64,000 nt of DNA from Nitrospirota bacterium (GCA_016213945.1 JACQZF010000004.1:62001-126000), one strand, 5' to 3'. Numbered from the stretch's first letter, positions 17,229 to 27,201 are shown. Notes: generated by a model from the letters alone, not told the origin. Numbers and translations: made by a program.

Positions 17229-18495
17229 CAGTGCTGTCCGGGCTCACACATTCAAGCAGCGTTAATAAACCTGTGAAGTAAAGCAGGAAAAGATGTCTCG
17301 GCAGAAAGTGGGTATGTATCACTGAGTGTGATTTCATGATAACGATCCAGAGCGAAGATACAAGCAAAGCTGATAAGACCACATAATAATTATTTACGGA
17401 AGATGACCATTTCAACACAACCTGTAATGGTTTATTTATTGCCAGCCTTGCGTCCTTGATCCATAGCAGTATAAAGACCATCATTAAAAATACAGGGAAA
17501 TTAATGATAAAGAAGATGCTCCTTCTCGAATAGACGCTCAGATATTTCAATAATAATATTATTCTGCTTGTTATAAAATCAGCGCCAGGGCCGCCGGCTA
17601 CGTCGATAAATTTCGGATGTGCCGCTTCACTTACCTGATACTTATTAGCCTCAACTATCATGTCCGAGAAGGCGGCCGGAATACTGCCGTAATAGAGGCT
17701 TACCTCAAGAAAATGAAGGAGGTGCGCAAAACAGAACCCGGCTGTCGGGGCTGCAAGGGCAAGAAAGAATATCTTCCAGTAGTCTCTTTCACCCGGGCGG
17801 AAATAAAGCAGTCCCAGAGGCAGCGAGCAAAGGCACACAAGAAAGAAATAGTCAAAAGAGAGCCACCCCTGAAAAAAACCAAGGAAGAAGAGGATGGATA
17901 ATTTGAGCTTGCCGGATCCGCCCTTTGTCTTAAAAAGACTGATAAGGATCGCCAACTGGATAAGAAGCAGAGAAAAAGCATAACCCTGATAATGCAGCCC
18001 GTGCATCATATTGGTGGACATGGGTATAAATGCGACAGCGGTCATCAGTACAGCGGCTTTGACAGCCCCGAGAGCTGAGATCAATATCCTTGCAAAGACA
18101 GCCAGCGAAATAATGCCTAACAATACAGGAAAGATGCGGAAGCACCCGATATTGCCCACCCCGCATATATTGGTATATATGCCTGCAAGCCAGTCCGGGC
18201 CCTGAGGGTAATGAGTATAAATAAGGCTTTCTTTATTCTTTATGTACTCTTTGAAACCGGTATCAGGAAACTGGCTGCCATAAAGAACATCAGGCAATCC
18301 GGCATTACTGAGGAAACCGTCATTAAAGTAGCCTTCCCCTGCCCTCAATGCATTAGCCTCTGAAAAAGGGTCGGCTATCTCCGAAAGCTGGTCTGAATAT
18401 TTCTGTGAATAGTAGATCTCCTTGGCAGCCAGGATCAATATTATAAAAAGGATTATAACCTTGGCCAGTTTTTCAGGGTTTCTCTTTATTTCCAT
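17209..18495 (-). CDS. Probable GT-C type membrane glycosyltransferase
   Basis: A 428-residue multi-pass membrane protein (about ten hydrophobic segments). After the first helix comes an extracytoplasmic loop with ADPFSEANALRAGEGY and then YTHYPQGPDWLAG. An acidic residue after helix 1 and an aromatic HYPQGP loop are characteristic of GT39/GT-C enzymes that use polyprenyl-phosphate sugars. It is short for that class, which usually exceeds 480 residues, and no clear C-terminal soluble domain is present. The first gene of a three-gene unit with the methyltransferase and GT9. Assignment by topology and loop pattern only. Confidence 0.65.
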   Translation of the reverse strand: MEIKRNPEKLAKVIILFIILILAAKEIYYSQKYSDQLSEIADPFSEANALRAGEGYFNDGFLSNAGLPDVLYGSQFPDTGFKEYIKNKESLIYTHYPQGPDWLAGIYTNICGVGNIGCFRIFPVLLGIISLAVFARILISALGAVKAAVLMTAVAFIPMSTNMMHGLHYQGYAFSLLLIQLAILISLFKTKGGSGKLKLSILFFLGFFQGWLSFDYFFLVCLCSLPLGLLYFRPGERDYWKIFFLALAAPTAGFCFAHLLHFLEVSLYYGSIPAAFSDMIVEANKYQVSEAAHPKFIDVAGGPGADFITSRIILLLKYLSVYSRRSIFFIINFPVFLMMVFILLWIKDARLAINKPLQVVLKWSSSVNNYYVVLSALLVSSLWIVIMKSHSVIHTHFLPRHLFLLYFTGLLTLLECVSPDSTDEKEGH

Positions 18496-18594
18496 ATGAT
18501 TGATCTCATTTTTTAAAACGTTTTATTATTGCATAGAACCGAAAAAATTGTCATAGGGCATGAGAACTTGAACACAAATTGGAAATACACTCAA

Positions 18595-19434
18595 TTAAAA
18601 ACCGGAAAGCTCTATTCCCAGTTCATCTATCTTGTTTCTGACATCCTGATCACATAGAGAGGCTACCTCTTCCTCCCATCCGTAATTCCATGGATATATT
18701 GCAGCCAGTTCATCGTCAAGAATACCGGGGTGGCACATTAACTCCGTTACTCCCGGCTTTAAACTTTGCAGCACCCGCAGTATCTCGGACTTGAAGAGCC
18801 TTCCGCTGGCAAAGAGCCCCTCAAAATGATCAGGCGATAAGAGGCCGGCTGCCTTTATATTCCTCTTTGCCTGTATGGCAAATGTGATGAGAAAGAGTTT
18901 TGCGAAAGAGTTGAGATTGAGCTTTGTAAATGACTGGAGCACCGGTGCCTGCGGAACCCTTGCCGTCTTTATGCCATACTCCTTCATCAGCTTTATGACG
19001 ATATCCGTTATTGCTGGAAACATATGAACATGATTGTGGCCGTTTATGTGAGAAGGTTTCAGCCCTGCTGCGAGGAATTTCTCTATTTGAGCCCTGAACT
19101 CCGCCTCAACTTCTTTCAGAGATATTTTCGAGCTGAAATATCTTTTTGAGAACGAGGCATAGTCTTTAAAAAAATTTCCGCTCCCGTCTGTCAGGCTTCG
19201 CACCCTCCCAACCTCTGCCACAGAAATCCCGTCCATAAGCGTAAGGTGTATGCCAACATTCAGCCCGTCACTCTTTGCCAGATCAACAGCATCGTCAAAC
19301 GCGCTGCCGTTTGACAGGAGAGAGGTGCTTGTTACTATCCCTTCCTTAAAACACTTGACTATGCCGCGGTTCACCGGCAGGGCGAGCCCGAAGTCGTCTG
19401 CGTTCACTATCAGTATTTTGGAGGGAGACAGCAT
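18595..19434 (-). CDS. ChbG/HpnK (YdjC) family carbohydrate deacetylase
   Basis: 279 residues. NADDFG at 11-16 and HINGHNHVHMFP at about 128-139 are the metal-binding motifs of the YdjC-like superfamily, which includes chitooligosaccharide deacetylase ChbG and HpnK of hopanoid clusters. These enzymes remove an acetyl group from an N-acetylated sugar. The start at ATG 19434 follows a GGACGG site. The GT2 gene 36 bases upstream probably shares its transcript. In this setting, a glycan or polyprenyl-linked sugar is a likelier substrate than a hopanoid, as no hopanoid genes are near. Confidence 0.88.
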   Translation of the reverse strand: MLSPSKILIVNADDFGLALPVNRGIVKCFKEGIVTSTSLLSNGSAFDDAVDLAKSDGLNVGIHLTLMDGISVAEVGRVRSLTDGSGNFFKDYASFSKRYFSSKISLKEVEAEFRAQIEKFLAAGLKPSHINGHNHVHMFPAITDIVIKLMKEYGIKTARVPQAPVLQSFTKLNLNSFAKLFLITFAIQAKRNIKAAGLLSPDHFEGLFASGRLFKSEILRVLQSLKPGVTELMCHPGILDDELAAIYPWNYGWEEEVASLCDQDVRNKIDELGIELSGF

Positions 19435-19470
19435 TTTACCGTCCTATACTTCAATCTTGAAACAAGTCCC

Positions 19471-20193
19471 TTACTTATCTTTCCTGGCGAAGTTCAGCTC
19501 CCACCAGAGATAGATCAGGTCTGTGACAGCTTCAGGTATCCTCTTTATAAGGGCTTTTGATGAAGAGGGCCTCTGCTCTACAACGGTCATAGGCAGTTCA
19601 ATTATGCTCAGGTCGGCTTTTTGTGAGCGGAGGACCAGTTCCGTATCGAAAATATGCCTGCCGAACTTTGTCTCCCGGATTACCTGCCTCAATGATTCAT
19701 CATTCTTCCAGGCCTTGATGCCGTGAGTGTCGCTGACCCTAAGGTCAAAAAAGGTCCATAGAAAAAATCTGAACCCCTGAGATATGATCCGTCTGATCGG
19801 GCGCCTCTTGTCCTTTGACATAAGCATGTTCTTTGACCCGATGATAATGTTGTATTCAAACTCCCTGAAAAGGAGAACCGTCTTGCGCAAAAACGAAATA
19901 TCCCAGTAATCAAGGTCAAACTGAAGTATATAACTGCCCTTTGCCGCAAGCAGCCCGGCTTTTAACGCAGCTCCGTAATCGGCCTTTTCCAGGGTGATCA
20001 CTCTCAGCCTGCTGTTCTTCTCCCCCATATCCAGGGCGATCCTGCGGGTATTGTCAGTGCTGCCGTTCTCGACCAGCACTATTTCATAATCATCAACCCG
20101 CGCATCCGTTAATTCAGCGCTGAGGCGGCCAATGTAGCTGCTGACATATTTCTCTTCATTGTAAACTGGGATGACTATTGATATTTCAGGCAA
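19471..20193 (-). CDS. Glycosyltransferase family 2 (polyprenyl-phosphate sugar synthase-like)
   Basis: 240 residues. ISIVIPVYNEEKYV at the N-terminus, VLVENGSTDNT and the DXD-type QFDLDYWD are GT2 signatures, and the overall length fits the dolichyl-phosphate mannosyltransferase group, though no C-terminal membrane helices are present. The start is a TTG at 20193 with a strong AGGAGAAGG site eight bases upstream. Such enzymes supply polyprenyl-phosphate sugars to GT-C membrane transferases, and several of those lie nearby. The substrate sugar is unknown. Confidence 0.85.
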   Translation of the reverse strand: MPEISIVIPVYNEEKYVSSYIGRLSAELTDARVDDYEIVLVENGSTDNTRRIALDMGEKNSRLRVITLEKADYGAALKAGLLAAKGSYILQFDLDYWDISFLRKTVLLFREFEYNIIIGSKNMLMSKDKRRPIRRIISQGFRFFLWTFFDLRVSDTHGIKAWKNDESLRQVIRETKFGRHIFDTELVLRSQKADLSIIELPMTVVEQRPSSSKALIKRIPEAVTDLIYLWWELNFARKDK

Positions 20194-20344
20194 TATCCTT
20201 CTCCTAAGTTCGATACCCTGTTCGATCGCAGGCGCTAAAAAAAACAGGCCGATTTAATTTATTTAATATTAGCACAGCGGATTTTTTTTTACCCCTTGGG
20301 GAAAATAAAGATTTTCTGCCTGAATTAACAGTGCGGCTGACGTG

Positions 20345-20374
20345 TTGTAAAGTGCAGATACGTTAAATTATACT
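20345..20374 (+). promoter_or_regulatory. Candidate promoter for the plus-strand GT-C gene
   Basis: TTGTAA (20345-20350) and TATACT (20369-20374) are spaced by 18 bases. Transcription would begin only a few bases before the ATG at 20385, implying a leaderless or nearly leaderless message; no Shine-Dalgarno sequence is visible there. Confidence 0.3.
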
Positions 20375-20384
20375 TACAAATAAA

Positions 20385-22313
20385 ATGAGCGATAAAAAAA
20401 ACAATCATCCAGTCTCCAGGATAATTACCTTACTCATCATACTTTCAATCGCACTTCTAACTTTTCTCTCTTATAAAAACATCCTCGGCAATTTCTTTAC
20501 CGGCATTGATACAGTGGCCATTATTGAAGCCGGACAGATCAGGTCATTCGATGATGTTGTGACGATACTCAATAACCCCCTCGCATTCGGCACACCGATG
20601 GCAGATGTGGAGCAAAAATGCTACCGCCCCCTTCCTGCATTATCATTCAGCTTTGACTATGCCGTATGGAAGCTGAACCCTTTCGGGTATCAGCTTACAA
20701 ACCTCTTGCTGCATATGTCGGTCTCCATACTTGTATTCTTCTTTGTCAGGCTCCTGACGAAAGGAAAACAGATAACCGCCTGGCTGAGTGCGGTACTCTT
20801 TACCCTAAACCCTCTACTGGTTGAAAACATCCCTGCCACGGTCAGAAGGTTTGATACCATAACCGCTCTTTTCATCCTCCTTTCCCTGATCATGTTTTTA
20901 AAGCATTTTGAAACAATGTCAGGCAAAAGAATATATCTATTCTTTTCAATGTTTTTTTATGGACTCGCCCTTTTGTCCAAAGAGGTGGCTGTTATCTTGC
21001 CCTTCATTATATTTGCCGATTATGTCGCCCTTCATTCATATGACGGCAGGCTCTCTAAAAAGACCATCCTGCATGCGATAAAAGGCGCTTTACCCTACCT
21101 CATAATGACGGCTGTTTATATAGCCTGGCGCTCTCATGTCCTGAAAGGGATAGGAGGTTATGTTGAAAAACTCTCCGGGATCGCAGCTGTAGGCCAGATA
21201 TCCATACAGATAGGCGCAGACTACTTTATAAAGCTGCTTTACCCGGTAGATTTCCTGATGATCGACTCTCTGTTCAGTCCATTTCAGTCTCCTGCGAAAC
21301 AGGGCTTCTTCTTCATCCTTTTGTTAGTCCTGCTTATTTCAGCAGTTGTATTCAGGGGCAAAATAACAAAGGAGGTCAATAGGGACAGAATAAAAACTGT
21401 TAATGTATTCAGGTCTATGCTTGCGGCTGTTTCAGCAATATCGCTGATATGTATCCTGTCATATCCATTAATTTCACCTTACATCAACGGCATGATCCGG
21501 CAGGCATACGACGGCACAGGCCCGCTATTCCTCGTTAATGAGATGAACAGCAAAGATTTCTATTCTGTCGAAGCATACATATATAAAGCCAGAGATCTGG
21601 CGCTGAGAGCTTCTTTCCTGCTTCTGCTGTTAACATCGGCCTGCCTTTGGGCAACACATGACACTGACAAGATAAGAAGGTTCCCTTCAGGCCCCTTCAG
21701 CCTCAGGATCACTCTCTTCCTGTTATTCTGGATGGTGCTGCCGCTCGGGATCTATCTGGCAACATCAGTGTTAGGCCGCAACTATCTGTATATAGCCGTC
21801 ATCCCGTTCAGCGGCATTCTTTCAATTGCTGCCGTTGAAGGTTTTCATTACACCGTACGTAACTTAACTAAAGGCTCTTCTTTCATCTCCTCATTTTTTC
21901 ACAACTGGAAAACACCGGGTTTTGCTGCCGCAGTATTTCTGTCAGCATCTTTTATTTGGTATTCTCCCCTTTTCCATGACTACGGTGAATGGAAGGACAG
22001 CGGCATGGTCACACACTCTATTCTTTTAAAGCTTGCGCAGGCACTGCCGATGTTTCCAGATGATGCTGTACTCCATATTTACAATTTCCCCGGCAAGATA
22101 TCCTCCTATGAGAAGATAATACCGCATGCGGAAGAAGTAGTGTATATGAATAACTACAATATTAAATCATGGCTGAACATGAACTTCCCGGGCAATAAAC
22201 TGGAAGTCATTATAGAGAGCTCGCAGGCTCTGGCATCTTACCCGTACGATCTGAAACTGGAAATAAGCAGGGCCACGGATAAAGATGTGAACATCATCAT
22301 TAATTATTATTAG
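20385..22313 (+). CDS. Large membrane glycosyltransferase-like protein (GT39/TMTC-like)
   Basis: 642 residues with about ten membrane helices. The first loop holds an acidic stretch, and CYRPLPALSFSFDYAVWKLN followed by PFGYQLTNLLLH is a pattern typical of GT-C proteins related to protein O-mannosyltransferase and TMTC proteins. The C-terminal 90 residues are soluble and probably extracytoplasmic. It stands alone on the plus strand, divergent from the GT2 gene at 19471 and convergent with the GT39 gene at 22337. It likely transfers a sugar from a polyprenyl-phosphate donor; the acceptor may be glycan, lipid or protein. Confidence 0.72.
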   Translation: MSDKKNNHPVSRIITLLIILSIALLTFLSYKNILGNFFTGIDTVAIIEAGQIRSFDDVVTILNNPLAFGTPMADVEQKCYRPLPALSFSFDYAVWKLNPFGYQLTNLLLHMSVSILVFFFVRLLTKGKQITAWLSAVLFTLNPLLVENIPATVRRFDTITALFILLSLIMFLKHFETMSGKRIYLFFSMFFYGLALLSKEVAVILPFIIFADYVALHSYDGRLSKKTILHAIKGALPYLIMTAVYIAWRSHVLKGIGGYVEKLSGIAAVGQISIQIGADYFIKLLYPVDFLMIDSLFSPFQSPAKQGFFFILLLVLLISAVVFRGKITKEVNRDRIKTVNVFRSMLAAVSAISLICILSYPLISPYINGMIRQAYDGTGPLFLVNEMNSKDFYSVEAYIYKARDLALRASFLLLLLTSACLWATHDTDKIRRFPSGPFSLRITLFLLFWMVLPLGIYLATSVLGRNYLYIAVIPFSGILSIAAVEGFHYTVRNLTKGSSFISSFFHNWKTPGFAAAVFLSASFIWYSPLFHDYGEWKDSGMVTHSILLKLAQALPMFPDDAVLHIYNFPGKISSYEKIIPHAEEVVYMNNYNIKSWLNMNFPGNKLEVIIESSQALASYPYDLKLEISRATDKDVNIIINYY

Positions 22314-22336
22314 AACAGCACTGCGGATAGAGCTTT

Positions 22337-23956
22337 CTATTTAAGAGAATAGACCCTGAGGCCCGGCACCCCGCCGCCTGTAATATCTTTCTTGTTCATT
22401 AGAAATTCGGGAAGCGCTGCTTCATTTTCCCATACTAAATAGTAGTCTATATCATATACCTTGAGTTCATTCAGCAGCGCATCATCACTCTGCCCCTTTT
22501 TAGGCATCCCCAGATACTGCGAACGGTTATCCCGCATGTTTTTATAATAGACAATCTGCAGCGTATCGCCCCATCTGTCATTGGATGCTATCCTGCCATG
22601 GAGATCATACACAGACTCTATCCCGCTGAAGAGACCGAGATTTCTCTCCCCCCGGTCAGGCTTTTCTGAAATGACCCCAAGCGGAAGTTTCAAAAAAGAG
22701 AGGATAAAGATAAACATGAGAATATTTCTCCATAGACCGCTGATGAAAGATCCCGTACTGAACAGCTTTGTAAGTAAATGGCCGCACATGAGCAGGAGAA
22801 GGATGTTTGCGAGCCATATATATCTTTCATTATTGACATCGATTATAAACGGGGTGTACCCTGCTGAAAACAAAATCAAGGTAGACAACGGGTAAAGGAG
22901 CTCAGTATTATGAAACATCCTGCCGTAATAAAAAATCAATATTACATAGGCGATAATGATCACGCCTGACAGCAGGGAAAATTTATTAAAGACGAAGGCG
23001 ATATTGTATATGTTATTTAGTACGTGCTTTGCAAAATGCATGAAATACCTCTGTGACTGAAACGGGCTCCATGACTGGACCTTCATGTAAGTGGGGTCTT
23101 CCATAATGCTTACCGCCGTCTTGTTGGAAGGTTCAATAAGGCCCATGAACAGTACCGGCTCGGGCTGCTCTGACATCTGCGGCAGTTCCGGGCCTATCTG
23201 TGAGAAGTTGTAGCTGCCTGCGGTCCCGACAGCAAAATGTCCGTATTTACTGCTTATGGCAAAGATCCAGAAACCGCTGAGAAGAGCGAATACCAACATC
23301 CCGGCAACTCCATTTTTCAGTACCCCTGCCCTCTCAGCTCCGGTTTTGTTCTTTATATAATGAAAGATGCTGAATAATGTGAAGTGCGATATAAAGAACG
23401 GGAATGCGTAATTCTTTGAGAAATAAGCCGTTGCTCCGATAACGCCGCTGATTATCCCGTTAGATATCTTGCCCGGATAATCAGCCCTGAATATTATGGC
23501 AAGGTAATAAACAAGCAGGCAGAGCAAGATCATATCCGGGAAGATGATAGTCGTGTAGCTCAGTATGACAGGGACAGCCGTGATAAGCATGACCACCCTC
23601 AGCCTGTCTGAAATATCAAAACTGTAAGAGAGCGACCTTATGCCTGTGAGAAGAAAAAACCCCGAGATAAGGTTCAGTATCCTCGCGGCGTGAAGCGGGT
23701 TCAGCCCGGCTTTTATGAACGGGACAAGCAGCCATGAGAAGAGAGGAGACCAGAATCCGTTAACAGCATCCGCGTAATCACCGTTTGAATATTTATGCGC
23801 AATGCTGAAATAAGCTACGGCGTCTGAATGCAGGCCTTCATATTTATAGTAGAATGCCAGAATAATGCCGACAATAAGGTAAATTATCAGGAGAGCGGCA
23901 AAACCCTTTTTCGACCCAATTGCCCGGCTGTTTTCTTTAGTAACGGTATTGTCCAT
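22337..23956 (-). CDS. Glycosyltransferase family 39 membrane protein
   Basis: 539 residues, about eleven hydrophobic helices. The first extracytoplasmic loop reads GLHSDAVAYFSIAHKYSNGDY, with the acidic residue after helix 1 expected of ArnT/PMT-type GT-C enzymes, then GFWSPLFSWLLVPFIKAGL, matching the 'xxSPLxxxxL' loop of this class. A C-terminal extracytoplasmic segment of about 100 residues ends with VPGLRVYSLK. The ATG at 23956 is preceded by GGAGCGGA. It is transcribed divergently from the GT2/carbamoyltransferase unit. Confidence 0.8.
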   Translation of the reverse strand: MDNTVTKENSRAIGSKKGFAALLIIYLIVGIILAFYYKYEGLHSDAVAYFSIAHKYSNGDYADAVNGFWSPLFSWLLVPFIKAGLNPLHAARILNLISGFFLLTGIRSLSYSFDISDRLRVVMLITAVPVILSYTTIIFPDMILLCLLVYYLAIIFRADYPGKISNGIISGVIGATAYFSKNYAFPFFISHFTLFSIFHYIKNKTGAERAGVLKNGVAGMLVFALLSGFWIFAISSKYGHFAVGTAGSYNFSQIGPELPQMSEQPEPVLFMGLIEPSNKTAVSIMEDPTYMKVQSWSPFQSQRYFMHFAKHVLNNIYNIAFVFNKFSLLSGVIIIAYVILIFYYGRMFHNTELLYPLSTLILFSAGYTPFIIDVNNERYIWLANILLLLMCGHLLTKLFSTGSFISGLWRNILMFIFILSFLKLPLGVISEKPDRGERNLGLFSGIESVYDLHGRIASNDRWGDTLQIVYYKNMRDNRSQYLGMPKKGQSDDALLNELKVYDIDYYLVWENEAALPEFLMNKKDITGGGVPGLRVYSLK

Positions 23957-24045
23957 TTAGATTCCGCTCCAGTTCAAGTGATACATTATAAACTTTTTAA
24001 CCTCCACGAGTCTGGCGAACAGATGTTGTCTATCATTTCGTTTGC

Positions 24046-24075
24046 TTGACCTTCTCTGCTTAAAACATTTACTAT
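24046..24075 (+). promoter_or_regulatory. Candidate sigma-70 promoter for the carbamoyltransferase unit
   Basis: TTGACC (24046-24051) and TACTAT (24070-24075) with an 18-base spacer lie about 60 bases before the GT2 start at 24136, in the intergenic space between divergent genes. Confidence 0.4.
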
Positions 24076-24135
24076 ATGCACAGTTAAATGACTTTTTTCG
24101 TTTATCCTTTTAGCTGATCTGATGTCCTATAATTA

Positions 24136-24849
24136 ATGAATATATCAGTTGTAATTCCTGCATACAATGAAGAAAAGCGCATAGGGTCAACACTCCAACA
24201 AGTCACTGCTTATCTTGAAAAACATTTCGGCTCTTACGAAATAATAATAATAGATGATTGTTCCGGTGACAAGACCGATGCAGTTGCTTCAGAATATAAA
24301 GAGCGTAACGTCAGGGTTCTCAGAAATGATACCAATAAGGGCAAAGGCTACTCTGTAAAAAGAGGCATACAGAACGCTCAATATCCGATAGTCCTGTTCA
24401 CAGACAGTGACCTGTCAACACCGATAGAAGAGTTGGAGAAATTTATCCAATATATCAATGACGGTTATGATATTGTTATCGCTTCAAGAAATCTTAACGA
24501 ATCCACAATAAAGGTTGAACAGCCGTTCTACAGACAGGTACTGGGAAAGACATTCCCTCTGCTGGTTAATTTATTGGTCTTAAGAGGTTTCAGAGACACG
24601 CAGTGCGGATTTAAATTATTCAGGACAGAGGCTGCTAAAAAAATAGCCGCTCTGCAGACTTTCGAACGGTTTTCTTTTGATGTTGAGATCTTATACATAG
24701 CAAAGAAAATGGGCATGAAGATAAAAGAAGCCCCTGTCGTATGGATAGATAAAAAAGGCACTAAGGTAAACCCTGTGACGGATGGTTTTTCAATGCTAAT
24801 TGACTTGTTTAAAATAAGATATAATAACCTGGCAGGCAAATACAAATAA
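24136..24849 (+). CDS. Glycosyltransferase family 2 (dolichyl-phosphate beta-glucosyltransferase-like)
   Basis: 237 residues. VVIPAYNEEKRIGSTL, IIIDDCSGDKT, the DXD motif in LFTDSDLSTPIEE, and RDTQCGFKLFRTEAAKK are the ordered motifs of the ALG5-like branch of GT2, which makes polyprenyl-phosphate glucose or a related sugar on the cytoplasmic face. No membrane helices are obvious. It leads a plus-strand unit with the carbamoyltransferase, SxtJ-like and DUF5989 genes. Confidence 0.87.
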   Translation: MNISVVIPAYNEEKRIGSTLQQVTAYLEKHFGSYEIIIIDDCSGDKTDAVASEYKERNVRVLRNDTNKGKGYSVKRGIQNAQYPIVLFTDSDLSTPIEELEKFIQYINDGYDIVIASRNLNESTIKVEQPFYRQVLGKTFPLLVNLLVLRGFRDTQCGFKLFRTEAAKKIAALQTFERFSFDVEILYIAKKMGMKIKEAPVVWIDKKGTKVNPVTDGFSMLIDLFKIRYNNLAGKYK

Positions 24850-24906
24850 AAATGAACTTTCCTTCGGCAGAGGGCGCAGATAATTGCAGATTAACAAGGT
24901 AGCTAT

Positions 24907-26724
24907 ATGAACATTCTCGGCATATCAGCTTTTTATCATGACAGCGCCGCATGCCTCGTACGTGACGGCAAGATAATATCTGCCGCTCAGGAAGAACGCT
25001 TTACCCGCAAGAAACACGACCCGGCATTTCCAATAAACGCGATAAATTTCTGCCTGCAGGACAGCGGCCTGACGGTTCAGGATATAGACTGCGTAGCCTA
25101 TTATGACAAGCCCTTTATGACATTTGAAAGGATATTGGAAACGTATCTCTCTTTTGCCCCGGCCGGGATAAAGTCATTCATTAAGGCTATGCCGCTCTGG
25201 ATAAAGAAAAAGATATGGATGAAAGAAATAATCAAAGATGAACTCGGATATAAAGGTAAAATAATCTTCACCGAGCATCATGAATCCCACGCTGCCTCGG
25301 CATTTTTCCCCTCGCCATTTAAGGAAGCCGCGTTCCTGACAATGGACGGCGTGGGCGAGTGGAGCACCGCCAGTTACGGGGTCGGGAAAAACAATAATAT
25401 TGATATTCTCGCTGAAATAATGTTCCCTCACTCATTAGGGCTGCTTTATTCCGCGTTTACTTATTTTACCGGATTCAAGGTAAATTCCGGAGAATATAAA
25501 CTCATGGGCCTCGCTCCCTATGGAGTGCCTAAATACAAGGATATAATTTTAAAAGAACTCATTGACCTGAAAGAAGACGGTTCATTTAAGATGAATATGG
25601 ATTATTTTGACTATTGCGCCGGACTGAAAATGACCAACAACAAGTTTGATAAGCTCTTTGACGGGCCGCCGCGCAAGCCAGAGTCAAAGCTCACACAGAG
25701 AGAGATGGACATCGCAAGCTCTGTGCAGGTGGTTACAGAAGAAGCAGTGCTTCGGATAGCAAGACATATCAGAAAAGAAACAGGGCAGAAAAACTTATGC
25801 CTTGCTGGCGGAGTAGCTTTAAACTGCGTGGCAAACGGAAAACTTTTGAGGGAGAAAGTCTTTGACAACATCTGGATACAGCCCGCAGCAGGTGACGCAG
25901 GGGCCGCGTTAGGCGCAGCAATGTTCGCATGGTATAAGTACCTGGGAAATGAGAGAACCGCTGACGGGAAAAAGGATTCTCAGCAGGGTTCTTATCTGGG
26001 GCCTAAATTTGTAATCAGTTATATAACTGATTACCTCAGGAAAAAGAAAATCCCTTTCACCCAATTGAGTGATGACGAACTGCCGGACAAGATAGCAGGT
26101 TTAATTGCAGATGAGAAGGTTGTAGGGTGGTTTCAGGGAAGGATGGAGTTCGGCCCCCGTGCATTGGGAGGAAGGTCAATAATTGGAGATGCCAGGTCTC
26201 CCAAGATGCAGGAGACCATGAACCTTAAAATAAAATTCCGCGAGAGCTTCCGTCCATTTGCGCCATCTGTAATAAGAGAGAGAGTATCGGACTTTTTTGA
26301 AATGGACGGGGAAAGCCCGTATATGCTTTTAGTTGCTCCGGTGAAAAAAGAGATACGTAAAGAGATGACAGAAGATGAACAGAAGCTCTTCGGCATTGAT
26401 AAACTTCATATTTCCCGTTCCAGTATCCCGGCAATTACACATGTTGATTATTCAGCCAGGATACAGACAGTTGACGGAGAATATAACAAGCAATATTACA
26501 GGATGATAAAGAAGTTTGACGAAAAGACCGGCTGCCCCGTCATCATCAACACCTCTTTCAATGTAAGGGGGGAGCCGATAGTCTGCACTCCGGAAGATGC
26601 GTTCCTCTGTTTCATGCGCACAAATATGGATTATCTTGTGATGGAGAATATCCTCCTTGACAAGAAGGAGCAGAAGGCATTGGAAGGCGATGTTGACTGG
26701 AAGAACGAGTTCGAACTTGATTAG
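24907..26724 (+). CDS. NodU/CmcH-family O-carbamoyltransferase
   Basis: 605 residues, the usual length for the family. It transfers a carbamoyl group from carbamoyl phosphate, through a carbamoyl-adenylate, to a hydroxyl. The N-terminal Kae1-like domain opens ILGISAFYHDSAACLVRDG and has the metal-site EHHESHAASAFF (about 122-133) and LAGGVALNCVANGKL. The C-terminal YrdC-like domain has MEFGPRALGGRSIIGDAR and NTSFNVRGEPIV. All key motifs are intact. Followed closely by SxtJ-like and DUF5989 genes, the arrangement known from saxitoxin (sxtI-sxtJ-sxtK) clusters. Here the substrate is most likely a sugar of the exported glycan, by analogy with NodU acting on Nod factors. Confidence 0.93.
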   Translation: MNILGISAFYHDSAACLVRDGKIISAAQEERFTRKKHDPAFPINAINFCLQDSGLTVQDIDCVAYYDKPFMTFERILETYLSFAPAGIKSFIKAMPLWIKKKIWMKEIIKDELGYKGKIIFTEHHESHAASAFFPSPFKEAAFLTMDGVGEWSTASYGVGKNNNIDILAEIMFPHSLGLLYSAFTYFTGFKVNSGEYKLMGLAPYGVPKYKDIILKELIDLKEDGSFKMNMDYFDYCAGLKMTNNKFDKLFDGPPRKPESKLTQREMDIASSVQVVTEEAVLRIARHIRKETGQKNLCLAGGVALNCVANGKLLREKVFDNIWIQPAAGDAGAALGAAMFAWYKYLGNERTADGKKDSQQGSYLGPKFVISYITDYLRKKKIPFTQLSDDELPDKIAGLIADEKVVGWFQGRMEFGPRALGGRSIIGDARSPKMQETMNLKIKFRESFRPFAPSVIRERVSDFFEMDGESPYMLLVAPVKKEIRKEMTEDEQKLFGIDKLHISRSSIPAITHVDYSARIQTVDGEYNKQYYRMIKKFDEKTGCPVIINTSFNVRGEPIVCTPEDAFLCFMRTNMDYLVMENILLDKKEQKALEGDVDWKNEFELD

Positions 26725-26733
26725 GAGAAAATA

Positions 26734-27150
26734 ATGCTTCTCGAAGAAATAAAAAATATTAAGGCTGAAAAAAGTGACCTTAGAAAGTTTGGCCTTACGG
26801 TGGGCGGGGCATTCCTGATTCTCGGCGGAGTGCTTTTTTGGTATAACAAAGGTGCGGCTCCTTATATTCTCATCGTATCTGCTGTTCTTATATTTAGCGG
26901 ACTTCTTTTTCCTCAAATATTAAAACCTCTTTACCGGATATGGATGACCCTTGCCGTCATTCTTGGCTGGTTCATGACAAGAGTAATTCTCGGAATTTTG
27001 TTCTATCTCGTATTTACGGCAATAGGCCTTGTCCCAAGGTTACTCGGCAAACAGTTTCTTGACCTGAAAATGGACAACACAAAAGAAAGTTACTGGATTC
27101 TCAGAGAACCAAAACAATTCAAGCAAAGTGATTATGAAAGACAGTTTTAA
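26734..27150 (+). CDS. SxtJ-family small membrane protein
   Basis: 138 residues with three or four hydrophobic segments (about 24-42, 45-63, 68-100), preceded by a charged N-terminus (EEIKNIKAEKSDLRKFGL) and ending in a soluble tail with SYWILRE. This matches the family named for SxtJ, usually encoded right after a carbamoyltransferase. The start has GGAG eight bases upstream and lies nine bases after the carbamoyltransferase stop. The function is not established; it may anchor or assist the carbamoyltransferase at the membrane. Confidence 0.8.
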   Translation: MLLEEIKNIKAEKSDLRKFGLTVGGAFLILGGVLFWYNKGAAPYILIVSAVLIFSGLLFPQILKPLYRIWMTLAVILGWFMTRVILGILFYLVFTAIGLVPRLLGKQFLDLKMDNTKESYWILREPKQFKQSDYERQF

Positions 27151-27201
27151 CAACATGAAATTGAAAATAACTATTTATGATAAAAACATGGAGATGATAA
27201 A

